From DASRBO01 sp035653595 (GTDB lineage Bacteria > Actinomycetota > Acidimicrobiia > Acidimicrobiales > JAJPHE01), in NCBI GenBank assembly GCA_035653595.1, contig DASRBO010000008.1, positions 1 through 8,215 of the forward strand: a DNA stretch of 8,215 nt. The letters run 5' to 3'. The notes beneath the pieces are model-generated. The model did no database searches. It saw only the letters and a program-made list of their open reading frames with translations, and was not told the origin of the DNA. The number at the start of each line of letters is the position of its first letter. The stretch's first letter is position 1. Positions 1 to 6,690 of the stretch are shown in pieces. Position numbers and translations under genes: made by a program.

Positions 1-1
1 G

Positions 2-1372
2 GCCACGGCGGCAGACCACATCCGGACCGTCACCGGGCTGGCGCGGGCCGAGCGGGACCTCAGTGAGGCGGGCGACGCCCTGGCCCGCTCCATCCCCGGC
101 GCCGACCGGGCCTACTCCGACGCCCTCGAGCGCTGGACCCGTCTGGGCGGAGCCGACGCCGAGGCCCGCATGGCGTCGGTCATGAGGGAGCTCGGCATAG
201 GGGCTGACCTGGCCGGGCAGTCCCTCGACGCCCTGTCCGGCGGTCAGCTGGCCAGGGTGGCCCTGGCGGCGGTGGTGCTGGCCCGCTTCGACGTGCTGCT
301 GCTGGACGAGCCCACCAACGACCTCGACTTCGACGGGCTGGAGCGCCTCGAGGAGGTGGTCCGGGCACGGCGGGGGGCGCTGGTGGTGGTGTCCCACGAC
401 CGGGCCTTCCTCGACGGGGTCGTGACCGACGTGCTCGAGCTGGAGGAGCACAAGCGCACCGCCGCCCTCTACGGGGGCGGCTGGGCCGGGTTCCTCGACG
501 AGCGCCGGAACCGCCAGCGCCTGGCCGCCGAGGCCTATGCCACCTTCACCTCCCGTCGCCAGGGGCTGGCCGACCGGGCCAGGCGGGAGCGGGAGTGGGC
601 GACCACCGGTGTCCGCCGGTTGAAGAAGGCCTCCAGCGACAACGACAAGAAGCAGCGCGACTTCAAGCTCAACCGCACCGAGCGCCTGGCCGCCCGGGCC
701 AGGCGGACCGAGCGGGCCGTGGAGCGCCTCGAGGCGGTCGACAAGCCGTGGGAGGGTTGGCAGCTGCGCTTCAGCATCGAGGAGGCCGAGCGGGCCGGGG
801 CGGTGGTGGCCGCCCTCGAGGCGGCGGAGGTCGAACGGGGCTCGTTCCGGTTGGGCCCGCTCGACCTGGAGATCGCCTGGGGCGAGCGGGTGGCGGTGGC
901 CGGCCCCAACGGGTCGGGCAAGACCACCCTGCTCGATGTCCTACTGGGCCGGCTCGAGCCCTCCACGGGCTCGGCCTGGCTGGGCCCGAGCGTTGTCGTG
1001 GGCGAGCTCGGGCAGCGCCGCACCGGCCTGGCGGATAGCTCCGACCTCCTGTCGGCGTTCATGGCCCGGACCGGGCTCACCATCTCGGAGGCCCGCTCCC
1101 TGCTGGCCAAGTTCGGGCTGGGCCCGGCGCATGTCAGCCGGGGCTGGTCCAGCCTCTCGCCCGGCGAGCGCACCCGGGCCGAGCTGGCCGTGTTCCAGGC
1201 CCAGGGCGTGAACTTCCTCGTCCTCGACGAGCCGACCAACCACCTCGACCTGCCTGCCATCGAGCAGCTGGAGGTGGCCCTCGACTCCTACTCAGGCACC
1301 CTGCTGGTGGTGACCCACGACCGCTGGCTCCTCGACGCCCTCCACCTGACCCGGACCGTCAGGCTCGGCTGA
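2..1372 (+). CDS. ABC-F family ATPase (5' end missing)
   Basis: Soluble twin-ATPase protein of the ABC-F class, whose members bind the ribosomal E site and relieve stalled or drug-blocked translation. The frame is open from base 2, so the true start lies outside; an internal ATG at 170 would cut into the first ATPase domain and is not the start. Of 456 visible residues, the first domain shows its signature LSGGQ (78-82), Walker B with DE at 102-103 followed by PTNDLD, and switch His132; its Walker A is off the edge. A charged, Lys/Arg-rich linker follows (about 150-235, including KKASSDNDKKQRDFK). The second domain has Walker A GPNGSGKTT (301-309), signature LSPGE (385-389), Walker B DE 409-410 with PTNHLD, and His439. 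There are no membrane segments. ABC-F proteins are commonly 530-560 aa, so roughly 80-100 residues are missing. Whether it is a housekeeping or an antibiotic-protection type cannot be told. Confidence 0.93.
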   Translation, partial: ATAADHIRTVTGLARAERDLSEAGDALARSIPGADRAYSDALERWTRLGGADAEARMASVMRELGIGADLAGQSLDALSGGQLARVALAAVVLARFDVLLLDEPTNDLDFDGLERLEEVVRARRGALVVVSHDRAFLDGVVTDVLELEEHKRTAALYGGGWAGFLDERRNRQRLAAEAYATFTSRRQGLADRARREREWATTGVRRLKKASSDNDKKQRDFKLNRTERLAARARRTERAVERLEAVDKPWEGWQLRFSIEEAERAGAVVAALEAAEVERGSFRLGPLDLEIAWGERVAVAGPNGSGKTTLLDVLLGRLEPSTGSAWLGPSVVVGELGQRRTGLADSSDLLSAFMARTGLTISEARSLLAKFGLGPAHVSRGWSSLSPGERTRAELAVFQAQGVNFLVLDEPTNHLDLPAIEQLEVALDSYSGTLLVVTHDRWLLDALHLTRTVRLG

Positions 1373-2599
1373 GTCGCTGCGGTAGCGCCGGTAGGCGGGC
1401 AGGCCCAGGCCCAGGCCGACCAGCCCGGCCAGGCAGGCCAGGCCGCCGGAGACGACCGACACGGTCGCCCCCGCCAGCGAGGCGACCAGGCCGGACTCGA
1501 GGTCGCCGAGGCGCGGTCCCCCGGTCACCACGGCGGTGTGCACCGCCGAAAGGCGACCCCGCAGGTGGTCGGGCACCGACAGCTGGAGGATGGTGTTGCG
1601 GAACACGGCCGACACCACGTCGGCCGCCCCGGCTACGGCGAGGCTGACCATCGCCAGCGGCAGCCAGGGCGACAGCCCGAAGCCCACCACCGCCAGCCCC
1701 CAGGCCCCCACCGCCGCCATGACCGCCCGCCCCTGACGGCGCACTCCGGGCACCCAGCCGGTCAGGACGACCGCCAGCAGGGCGCCGATCCCCGGCGCGG
1801 AGTAGAGGGCCCCGACCGTGCCTGCTCCCCCGTGGAACCGGGCCAGCCCGATAGCAGGGAAGAGCGCCCGCGGCATCCCGAACACCATGGCGTCCATGTC
1901 CACGAGGAAGTTGGCCTGCAGAACCGGCCGGCCCCGGAGGAAGCGCAGCCCTTCCACCACCGCCCGCAGGCCTGCGGTGGCGCGCTCGCCGGGCTGGTCC
2001 ACCCGCCGCAGGCCGATCACCGCCGCCAGAGCGGCGAGGAAGCTGCCGACGTCGATCCAGTACACCCCGGCCAGGCCGAGGGACCCGATGAGGACCCCGG
2101 CCACGGCCGGACCCGCCACCAGCCCGACCTGCACGAGCAGCTGCCACAGGGCGTAGGCCGAGGGGTAGGCGGAGCGGGGCACCAGGTTGGCGATGAGGGC
2201 GCTGCGGGTGGGTGAGTCCACTCCGGACACGCCGGCACTGGCCGCGCTGAGCAGGTAGATGGGCCACAGGGCAGGGTGGCCGGCGCCGGCGTTCAGGGCC
2301 AGCCCGGCGCTGGCGGCGGCCATCACCACCTGGGTGACGATCAGCAGGCGCCGGCGCTCGAAGGCGTCAGCGAGGGTCCCGCCGAACAGGGACCCGGCCA
2401 GCAGGGGCGCCAGCTGAACCAGGCTCACCAAGCCGACCTGCAGGGACGAGTGGGTGAGCCGGTAGACCTGGTAAGGGACCGCCACCGCCGTCAGCTGGCT
2501 GCCCACGAAGCTGACCACCTGACCGCTCCACAGCAGGCGGAATTGCGGGTAGCGCCGCAACGGCGACAGGTCGACCAGGACCCTCCCGAGCGGGCTCAC
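1292..2599 (-). CDS. MFS transporter, MFS_3/EntS-like (DHA3-type) exporter
   Basis: A 435-aa multi-pass inner-membrane transporter of the major facilitator superfamily, probably a proton-driven exporter; the substrate is unknown. The N-terminus (RYPQFRLLWSGQ, then FVGSQLTAVAVPYQVY) is typical of the MFS_3 group. The loop 2-3 motif A is visible as GGTLADAFERRR (73-84), and a GVDSPTRSALIANLVP stretch is characteristic of the same group. Hydrophobic segments run to about residue 405, followed by a short polar tail ending HHQQGA. The start is GTG at 2599-2597; no clear Shine-Dalgarno precedes it, but the DUF3817 stop is only 27 bases upstream, so it is probably read from the same transcript. Its last 81 bases overlap the end of the ABC-F gene on the other strand. 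A drug-efflux role would fit beside an ABC-F gene but is inference. Confidence 0.9.
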   Translation of the reverse strand: MSPLGRVLVDLSPLRRYPQFRLLWSGQVVSFVGSQLTAVAVPYQVYRLTHSSLQVGLVSLVQLAPLLAGSLFGGTLADAFERRRLLIVTQVVMAAASAGLALNAGAGHPALWPIYLLSAASAGVSGVDSPTRSALIANLVPRSAYPSAYALWQLLVQVGLVAGPAVAGVLIGSLGLAGVYWIDVGSFLAALAAVIGLRRVDQPGERATAGLRAVVEGLRFLRGRPVLQANFLVDMDAMVFGMPRALFPAIGLARFHGGAGTVGALYSAPGIGALLAVVLTGWVPGVRRQGRAVMAAVGAWGLAVVGFGLSPWLPLAMVSLAVAGAADVVSAVFRNTILQLSVPDHLRGRLSAVHTAVVTGGPRLGDLESGLVASLAGATVSVVSGGLACLAGLVGLGLGLPAYRRYRSDSAEPDGPGQVEGVEEPAVVGHHQQGA

Positions 2600-2626
2600 C
2601 GTCGTCCGGACCGGTCGGTCAGCGGG

Positions 2627-2983
2627 TCACCACGGCAGCCACCGCCTGACGCCGCCGGGGGCGGGCAGGGCCAGGGCCAGCTCCCGGTCCACCCGGGCGC
2701 TCACCCGCCGCTCGATGACGAAGGCCAGAACCGGGAGCAGGCCGGCGGCCACCATGGCCACCAGCTGAAGCAGGGTGAAGCGGGCCCGGCGGGCGAGGTC
2801 GTAGGCGGCGATGAGGTACACGATGTAGAGCACCCCGTGCAGCGGGCCGACCACGGACACGACGAGGTCGGAATGGGCCCAGGCCTGCAGCGGCACCCCC
2901 ACCCCCACCAGCACCAGCAGCAGGGTCCCGACCGTGTAGGCCATCACCCGGTAGCGCAGCAGCGCCCCGTGGACGCCGTTCAA
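2627..2983 (-). CDS. DUF3817 family small membrane protein
   Basis: A 118-aa integral membrane protein. It matches my recollection of DUF3817: an LLRYRVMAY start, a first hydrophobic helix (about 13-31), a conserved GPLHGVLYIVYL block (46-57, with His49) opening the second helix, a basic ARRARF turn, then a third helix (about 71-91) ending in FVIERR. The biochemical role of this family is not known to me. The start is TTG at 2983-2981, overlapping the TGA of the upstream gene (TTGA, four bases shared), which suggests termination-reinitiation coupling. No later in-frame start keeps the LRYR motif. The C-terminal tail (from about 92) is polar and ends RRWLPW. Pairing with an AYNEYL-type membrane protein is common in actinobacteria, so the two may act together. 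Confidence 0.88.
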   Translation of the reverse strand: MNGVHGALLRYRVMAYTVGTLLLVLVGVGVPLQAWAHSDLVVSVVGPLHGVLYIVYLIAAYDLARRARFTLLQLVAMVAAGLLPVLAFVIERRVSARVDRELALALPAPGGVRRWLPW

Positions 2984-3453
2984 CCCCGCCGCCAGGTCTT
3001 GCGTTGACCACTGGCCGCCAGCCGGGTGAGGTACTCGTTGTAGGCGGCCATCTCCGGGTCACCTTCGTCCGTCCACGCCGGGCCGGCCCCGACCGGCGGG
3101 CGGGGTGCGGCCTCGGCTCCGCCCTGGCGGAGCCGGAGGCGCAGGCCCTTGGAACCCACCGTTTCCGGATCGTCGTGGACGAAGTTCCACCAGGCGATGG
3201 CGCCGAGGATGGCGAGCACGGGCCACTCCACCGAGTACAGGTAGCTGAGGGCGTTCCCGTCCAGGGCGCGAGTCGCCTGCCACCAGCCGGCCACCAGGCA
3301 ACCGGGCGCCCACACGGCCAGGGCGGCATGGCCGGCGACGGCCCTTCCCGACAGCCACCGGCGCCGGAGATCCGGCGCCCCGACGGGCCCGGCTAGGGCG
3401 TCGGAAGGGACCGGGGAGCGGTCTGCGGGGGCCCCGGGGGGCCGGGTGGGCAT
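2980..3453 (-). CDS. Small actinobacterial membrane protein with AYNEYL tail motif
   Basis: A 157-aa protein with two predicted membrane helices (about 40-58 and 73-90). In between is the ALSYLYSVEWP stretch that in actinobacterial relatives resembles 'NxxYAxQWP', then WWNFVHDD. A hydrophilic tail holds DPEMAAYNEYLTRLA (132-146). I recognise this arrangement as an uncharacterised protein commonly found upstream of DUF3817 genes; no enzymatic function is known to me. The ATG at 3453 is the best start: a reading from 3630 would add 59 low-complexity Gly/Pro/Arg residues that are only the shifted frame of the upstream reductase. Even so, the gene overlaps the reductase end by 61 bases. No good Shine-Dalgarno lies directly before the ATG (a GGAGG sits about 22 bases upstream), so coupling to upstream translation is likely. 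Confidence 0.8.
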   Translation of the reverse strand: MPTRPPGAPADRSPVPSDALAGPVGAPDLRRRWLSGRAVAGHAALAVWAPGCLVAGWWQATRALDGNALSYLYSVEWPVLAILGAIAWWNFVHDDPETVGSKGLRLRLRQGGAEAAPRPPVGAGPAWTDEGDPEMAAYNEYLTRLAASGQRKTWRRG

Positions 3454-4787
3454 GACGCCGATGCTACCGACGGGACCTCCTCGTCCCTCGGCGCCACGGC
3501 GGTCCGGATCCACTGCGCCGGGCCGGTGCGGGCGGTGGCCAGGCGGGCCGCCTCGAGCAGGGCAGCCGAGGCCACAGCCGCCGGCCGGGGCGACGCCCCC
3601 GCCACCAGGTCGTTCCACGACAGCGACCACACCCCCGCTATGGCCCTCCCGACACCGGGGGCGGTGAGGGCCCGGCCGGCGGCGGCGATGACGCGGGGCC
3701 GGCCCAGCATGCCGGCGTGCACGGAGGCGGCCACGGCCATGTACGGGAGGCGCTGGTCGGCCAGGGCCCGACGGTAGGAGGCCGCCGCCGTGGCCGGCGC
3801 CCGGAGGACGGCGGTGGCGGCGGCCGCCCCGCTGGCCATGGCCTGGGAGATCCCCTCGCCCTGCAGCGGGTTCACCAGCCCGGCGGCGTCGCCCACCAGC
3901 AGGACCCGGCCGCGGGCGGGCACGGTGCCCACCATCCCCATCTTGAGCCAGCCCCCCAGGGACGCCGGCTCGCCTCCCGTCGCCAGCAGCCCGAGCCGGC
4001 GCAGGTCCTCGAGGAAGCCGGGCAGGGCCCTGGTCGCCTCCGCCGCCCGCCGGCGGTCAGAGCGCAGGCCGAGGCCGATGCCGGCGTTGGCCGGCCCCGG
4101 CCCGGGGAAGGCCCAGCCGTAGCCGGGCAGGCCGCGCCACGGGCCGACGTCTCGCAAGAGGATGTGGGGGGCGTCGATCCGGTCCTCGCAGTAGGTGCGC
4201 ACGGCGAAGCCGTACAGGACCCGCTCGGGCTGTACCAGCCCGGCCATGTCGGCCACCCGGCTGGTGGCGCCGTCGGCGCCGATGACGAAGTCGGCGGGCA
4301 GGGACTCCCCCGACGACAGGACCACCCCGGTCACCGCCCCGGAGCCGTCCAGGACCGGCTCGGCCACCCGGGCCACCCGCTCGTGCGCCCCGGCGTCCAG
4401 GGCGGCCCGGCGCAGGTGGTCGTCGAGACGGCGCCGGGGCACGGCCAGGGCGAGGCCGGGGTAATCGCGACCGGGGTGGCACGGCAGGCTGACCCGGCGC
4501 CCGGTCGGGCCCACCACCACCATGTCGGCCACCGGCAGGGCCCCGGGCACGGCCAGCCCCAGCGCCTCAAGCACGGCAACGCCCCGGGGTCCGACCAGGT
4601 CACCGCAGGCCTTGTCGCGGGGGAAGCTCGCTTTGTCGACCAGCGCCACCCTCGCGCCGGCCCGGGCCAGGACCAGGGCGGCGATGCTGCCCGCCGGTCC
4701 GGCCCCGGCGACCACGGCATCGAAGCGTTCGGGCGTGGCGCCTACTGTACGGGCCTCCGCCGAGGAGGCCGCCGTGGCGATCACCAC
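3393..4787 (-). CDS. Geranylgeranyl reductase family FAD-dependent oxidoreductase
   Basis: Flavoenzyme of the geranylgeranyl reductase family, which saturates isoprenoid double bonds. Beside a MenG-type methyltransferase, a MenJ-like role (menaquinone side-chain reduction) is the most likely one; this is inference. Numbered from the TTG at 4796, the protein shows the FAD-binding GAGPAGS (31-37), the family's PRDKACGDLVGPRG block (59-72), ADFVIGADGATSR (168-180), and the second FAD motif LLVGDAAGLVNPLQGEGIS (299-317). The length of about 460 aa is somewhat long because of a Pro-rich tail (from about 448) encoded over the start of the next gene. The start is uncertain: candidates are TTG 4796, GTG 4787, GTG 4784, or GTG 4715, and the last would remove most of the first beta strand. 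The upstream choices overlap the divergent methyltransferase start at 4774. It heads the minus-strand gene run. Confidence 0.9.
   Translation of the reverse strand: MVIATAASSAEARTVGATPERFDAVVAGAGPAGSIAALVLARAGARVALVDKASFPRDKACGDLVGPRGVAVLEALGLAVPGALPVADMVVVGPTGRRVSLPCHPGRDYPGLALAVPRRRLDDHLRRAALDAGAHERVARVAEPVLDGSGAVTGVVLSSGESLPADFVIGADGATSRVADMAGLVQPERVLYGFAVRTYCEDRIDAPHILLRDVGPWRGLPGYGWAFPGPGPANAGIGLGLRSDRRRAAEATRALPGFLEDLRRLGLLATGGEPASLGGWLKMGMVGTVPARGRVLLVGDAAGLVNPLQGEGISQAMASGAAAATAVLRAPATAAASYRRALADQRLPYMAVAASVHAGMLGRPRVIAAAGRALTAPGVGRAIAGVWSLSWNDLVAGASPRPAAVASAALLEAARLATARTGPAQWIRTAVAPRDEEVPSVASASCPPGPPGPPQTAPRSLPTP
4743..4749. promoter_or_regulatory. Possible back-to-back -10 elements between reductase and methyltransferase genes
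   Basis: In very G+C-rich surroundings the seven bases TACTGTA read as a TANNNT -10 hexamer on both strands: TACTGT at 4743-4748 (+) and TACAGT at 4749-4744 (-). On the plus strand, initiation a few bases downstream would leave a short leader containing the GAGGAGG at 4762-4768 and the GTG at 4774. On the minus strand, initiation would fall near 4737. No convincing -35 hexamer is visible on either side, so this rests on the -10 matches and position only. Confidence 0.3.
4762..4768 (+). promoter_or_regulatory. Shine-Dalgarno site that fixes the methyltransferase start
   Basis: GAGGAGG lies five bases before the GTG at 4774. It supports that start over in-frame upstream candidates reaching back to 4522, which would add 84 residues of Ala/Arg/Pro-rich sequence unlike any methyltransferase N-terminus. 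Confidence 0.7.
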
Positions 4788-5502
4788 CGATCCCAACCGC
4801 TTCGCCCAGGGCCTCTTCTCCGGCCTGCCGTCCCGCTACGACCTGTTGGCCGAAGTCCTGTCCTTGGGCCAGAACCGGCGCTGGCGGGCCGCCTCGGTCG
4901 CCCGGGTGGTGCAGGACTCCCCCGGCCTGGTGCTCGACGTGGCCACCGGCACCGCCGGCGTCGCCCTGCAGATCGCCGGTCGCAGCGACGCCCATGTGGT
5001 CGGGGTCGACCTCAGCCTCGACATGCTCGGGCGGGGGGCGGCCAACGTCGCCGCCGGCCCCCACGCCGCCCGCATCAGCCTGGTCGCCGCCCGGGCGGAG
5101 GAGCTCCCCTTCCCCGACGCCGCCTTCGACGCCGTCAGCTTCAGCTACCTGCTGCGCTACGTGGAGGATCCGGCGGCCACCCTGGCCGAGCTGGCCCGGG
5201 TGGCCCGCCCGGGGGGAACGGTGGCGAGCCTCGAGTTCTGCGTCCCGCCCCGGCCGTGGTGGCGCGTCCTGTGGGTGATCTACACCAGGGCGCTGCTGCC
5301 CCTGGCCGGTCTTCTCACCGGAGGGCCGGCCTGGTTCCGGGTGGGACGGTTCCTGGGGCCGAACATCGCGGCCTTCTACCGCCGTCACCCGCTCCCCGAC
5401 CTGTCGGCCGCCTGGGAGAAGGCGGGTCTGGTCGGCGTCCACCACCAGCTGATGAGCCTCGGGGGCGGGGTGGTGAGCTGGGCCCGGAGGGGCAGTGGCT
5501 GA
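4774..5502 (+). CDS. menG: UbiE/MenG-type methyltransferase (probable demethylmenaquinone methyltransferase)
   Basis: A 242-aa class I SAM-dependent methyltransferase that probably methylates demethylmenaquinone to menaquinone, the last ring step of the pathway. The N-terminal GLFSGLPSRYDLLAEVLSLG (13-32) followed by QNRRWR is the UbiE/MenG hallmark (phi-RYD-x-N/A-x-x-LS-x-G-x-x-RRWR). SAM motif I is LDVATGTAGVAL (54-65), followed by the acidic-loop VGVDLSLDML (77-86), AEELPFPDAAFDAV (108-121) and the post-motif YLLRYVEDP (125-133), where UbiE proteins usually have FGLRNV. The length matches the family's usual 230-250 aa. The start is GTG with a good ribosome site (4762-4768). The last 8 bases overlap the next gene. 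The divergent reductase next door strengthens the quinone assignment, although UbiE-like enzymes acting on other substrates exist. Confidence 0.87.
   Translation: MAITTDPNRFAQGLFSGLPSRYDLLAEVLSLGQNRRWRAASVARVVQDSPGLVLDVATGTAGVALQIAGRSDAHVVGVDLSLDMLGRGAANVAAGPHAARISLVAARAEELPFPDAAFDAVSFSYLLRYVEDPAATLAELARVARPGGTVASLEFCVPPRPWWRVLWVIYTRALLPLAGLLTGGPAWFRVGRFLGPNIAAFYRRHPLPDLSAAWEKAGLVGVHHQLMSLGGGVVSWARRGSG
5486..5490 (+). promoter_or_regulatory. Shine-Dalgarno site for the UbiA-like gene
   Basis: GGAGG inside the end of the methyltransferase gene, four bases before the GTG at 5495. Together with the 8-base overlap of the two reading frames it indicates coupled translation of the pair. Confidence 0.55.
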
Positions 5503-6220
5503 GCGCCGGCCGGCCTACTACGCCGTGCGGGGCGGCGGCTGGAGGGACTGGTGGAGCGTGCTGCACCCGCCCTACACCGCCTGGCACCTGGGCTATGTGT
5601 GCCTGGGTGCCGGCCTGGCCGACCGGGTGGACCTGGGACGGCTGGGCGCCACCCTGGTCGCCTTCGCCGCCGCCGTGGGGGTGGCGGCCCATGCCGTCGA
5701 CGAGCTGCACGGCCGTCCCCTCGGGACCTCGATCGGCGCCGGCGCCCTCCGGGCCGCGGCGGGGGCGGGGCTGGCGGTGGCGGTCGCCCTCGGGATCGTC
5801 GGGGTGGTCCGGGTCGGCCCCGCCCTCATCCCGTTCCTGATCCTCGGTCCCGCCCTGGTCGTCGTGTACAACGCCGAGATAGCCGGCTCCCGCCTCCACT
5901 CCCCCGCCACCTTCGCCCTCAGCTGGGGCGCCTTCCCGGTCCTCACCGCCTACGTCGCCCAGGCAGGCACGGTCCGCCCGGCGGTGGTGGTGCTGGCGGC
6001 CGCGGCCACCTTCCTGTCGGCGGCCCAGAGGACCCTGAGCACCCCGGCCCGGCTGCTGCGCCGTCGCACGGCGGCGGCCGCCGCCAGGCTGGAGATGGCC
6101 GACGGCACCGAGGTGGTGCTGGGCATGGGCGAGCTGCTGGCCCCGCTGGAGACCGCCCTACGGGCGATGTCCTGGGCGGTGGTGCTGGCCGGGGCGGCCC
6201 TGGTGCTGGCCCGGACCTGA
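5495..6220 (+). CDS. UbiA-superfamily-like integral membrane protein, divergent
   Basis: A 241-aa polytopic membrane protein with about seven hydrophobic segments (roughly 30-45, 50-66, 86-105, 109-127, 138-155, 160-178, 222-239). Two features recall UbiA prenyltransferases: AVDELHGRPLGT (67-78) sits where UbiA carries its first Asp-rich motif and an RPLPSG-like turn, and ILGPALVVVYNAEI then FALSWGAFPVL (116-149) resembles the mid-protein 'YN...l.fG.lP' stretch. The canonical NDxxDxxxD motif is not present, and the protein is shorter than usual UbiA enzymes (about 280-300 aa), so catalytic prenyl transfer is doubtful. It starts with GTG inside the end of menG and shares its transcript, which suggests a quinone-linked or prenyl-lipid role. 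The final 63 bases overlap the SRPBCC gene on the opposite strand. It could instead be an unrelated membrane protein. Confidence 0.72.
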   Translation: MAERRPAYYAVRGGGWRDWWSVLHPPYTAWHLGYVCLGAGLADRVDLGRLGATLVAFAAAVGVAAHAVDELHGRPLGTSIGAGALRAAAGAGLAVAVALGIVGVVRVGPALIPFLILGPALVVVYNAEIAGSRLHSPATFALSWGAFPVLTAYVAQAGTVRPAVVVLAAAATFLSAAQRTLSTPARLLRRRTAAAAARLEMADGTEVVLGMGELLAPLETALRAMSWAVVLAGAALVLART

Positions 6221-6682
6221 CCCCGCCAATTGCCGGCGGAAGCCGGCCACGGTGGCATCCACGACCCGGTCGTGGCCCCACAGCAGCAGGGGCCGGGCCA
6301 GGCGGGCAGCCACCCGCATGGGGGCCTGGGTCATCTCGATCGTCCAGCCCACGCTGGCGAGGGTCCCCCCGGCCGTCTCCTCGAGCAGCAGGCCGGCCCG
6401 ACCCTCCAGGTCGCCGTGGACGGCGGCGTCGATGGTGTAGGGCGCCTCACAGTCCTCCAGCTCGACCCTCACCCGCATGCGGTAGGGGACGGGGGGGCTG
6501 ACCACCCCGTACAGGACCGACCCGGCCCGCAGCCCGCCGCCCTCGAGGCGGAGCTCCGACAGCCACCGCCACCACGACTCGAAGCGATCGACCCGCTCGA
6601 GGGCGGCCCAGACCTCGGCCGGAGGCCGGGGCAGGCTGAAGCTCGCCCGGTAGTCGATGACGTACGGCGAGGTGCTCGGCAC
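6158..6682 (-). CDS. SRPBCC (START/Bet v1-like) family protein
   Basis: A 174-aa soluble protein of the SRPBCC fold, a hydrophobic-cavity family that includes polyketide cyclases and lipid-binding proteins. The N-terminal YRASFSLPRPPAEVWAALER (11-30) is the typical first strand and helix ('F.lp.pp.eVW..l'), followed by FESWWRWL (34-41), a strand-rich middle (VPYRMRVRVELEDCEAP, 65-81; DAAVHGDLEGRAGLLLEE, 85-102) and a long C-terminal helix (about 120-153). The last 20 residues are Gly/Gln/His-rich and are encoded over the end of the UbiA-like gene. The start taken is GTG 6682; the frame stays open upstream to 7420, but that part crosses the repeat array and lies antisense to the transposase. 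The ligand is unknown. Being tail-to-tail with a quinone-type operon proves no functional link. Confidence 0.82.
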   Translation of the reverse strand: MPSTSPYVIDYRASFSLPRPPAEVWAALERVDRFESWWRWLSELRLEGGGLRAGSVLYGVVSPPVPYRMRVRVELEDCEAPYTIDAAVHGDLEGRAGLLLEETAGGTLASVGWTIEMTQAPMRVAARLARPLLLWGHDRVVDATVAGFRRQLAGSGPGQHQGRPGQHHRPGHRP

Positions 6683-6690
6683 CAGTGCCC

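Noticed and set aside
3454..3630. 59-residue N-terminal extension of the 157-aa membrane protein
   Set aside because: It lies wholly within the reductase gene in another frame and is Gly/Pro/Arg-rich; ATG 3453 gives a protein of the expected family form.
4522..4773. 84-residue N-terminal extension of the methyltransferase
   Set aside because: It is antisense to the FAD-binding region of the reductase, has biased composition, and a strong GAGGAGG precedes the GTG at 4774.
3717..5840. 707-residue plus-strand frame spanning the reductase and menG genes
   Set aside because: Low-complexity Gly/Arg/Pro/His composition and no motif; it is antisense to the reductase and out of frame with menG, both of which have clear motifs.
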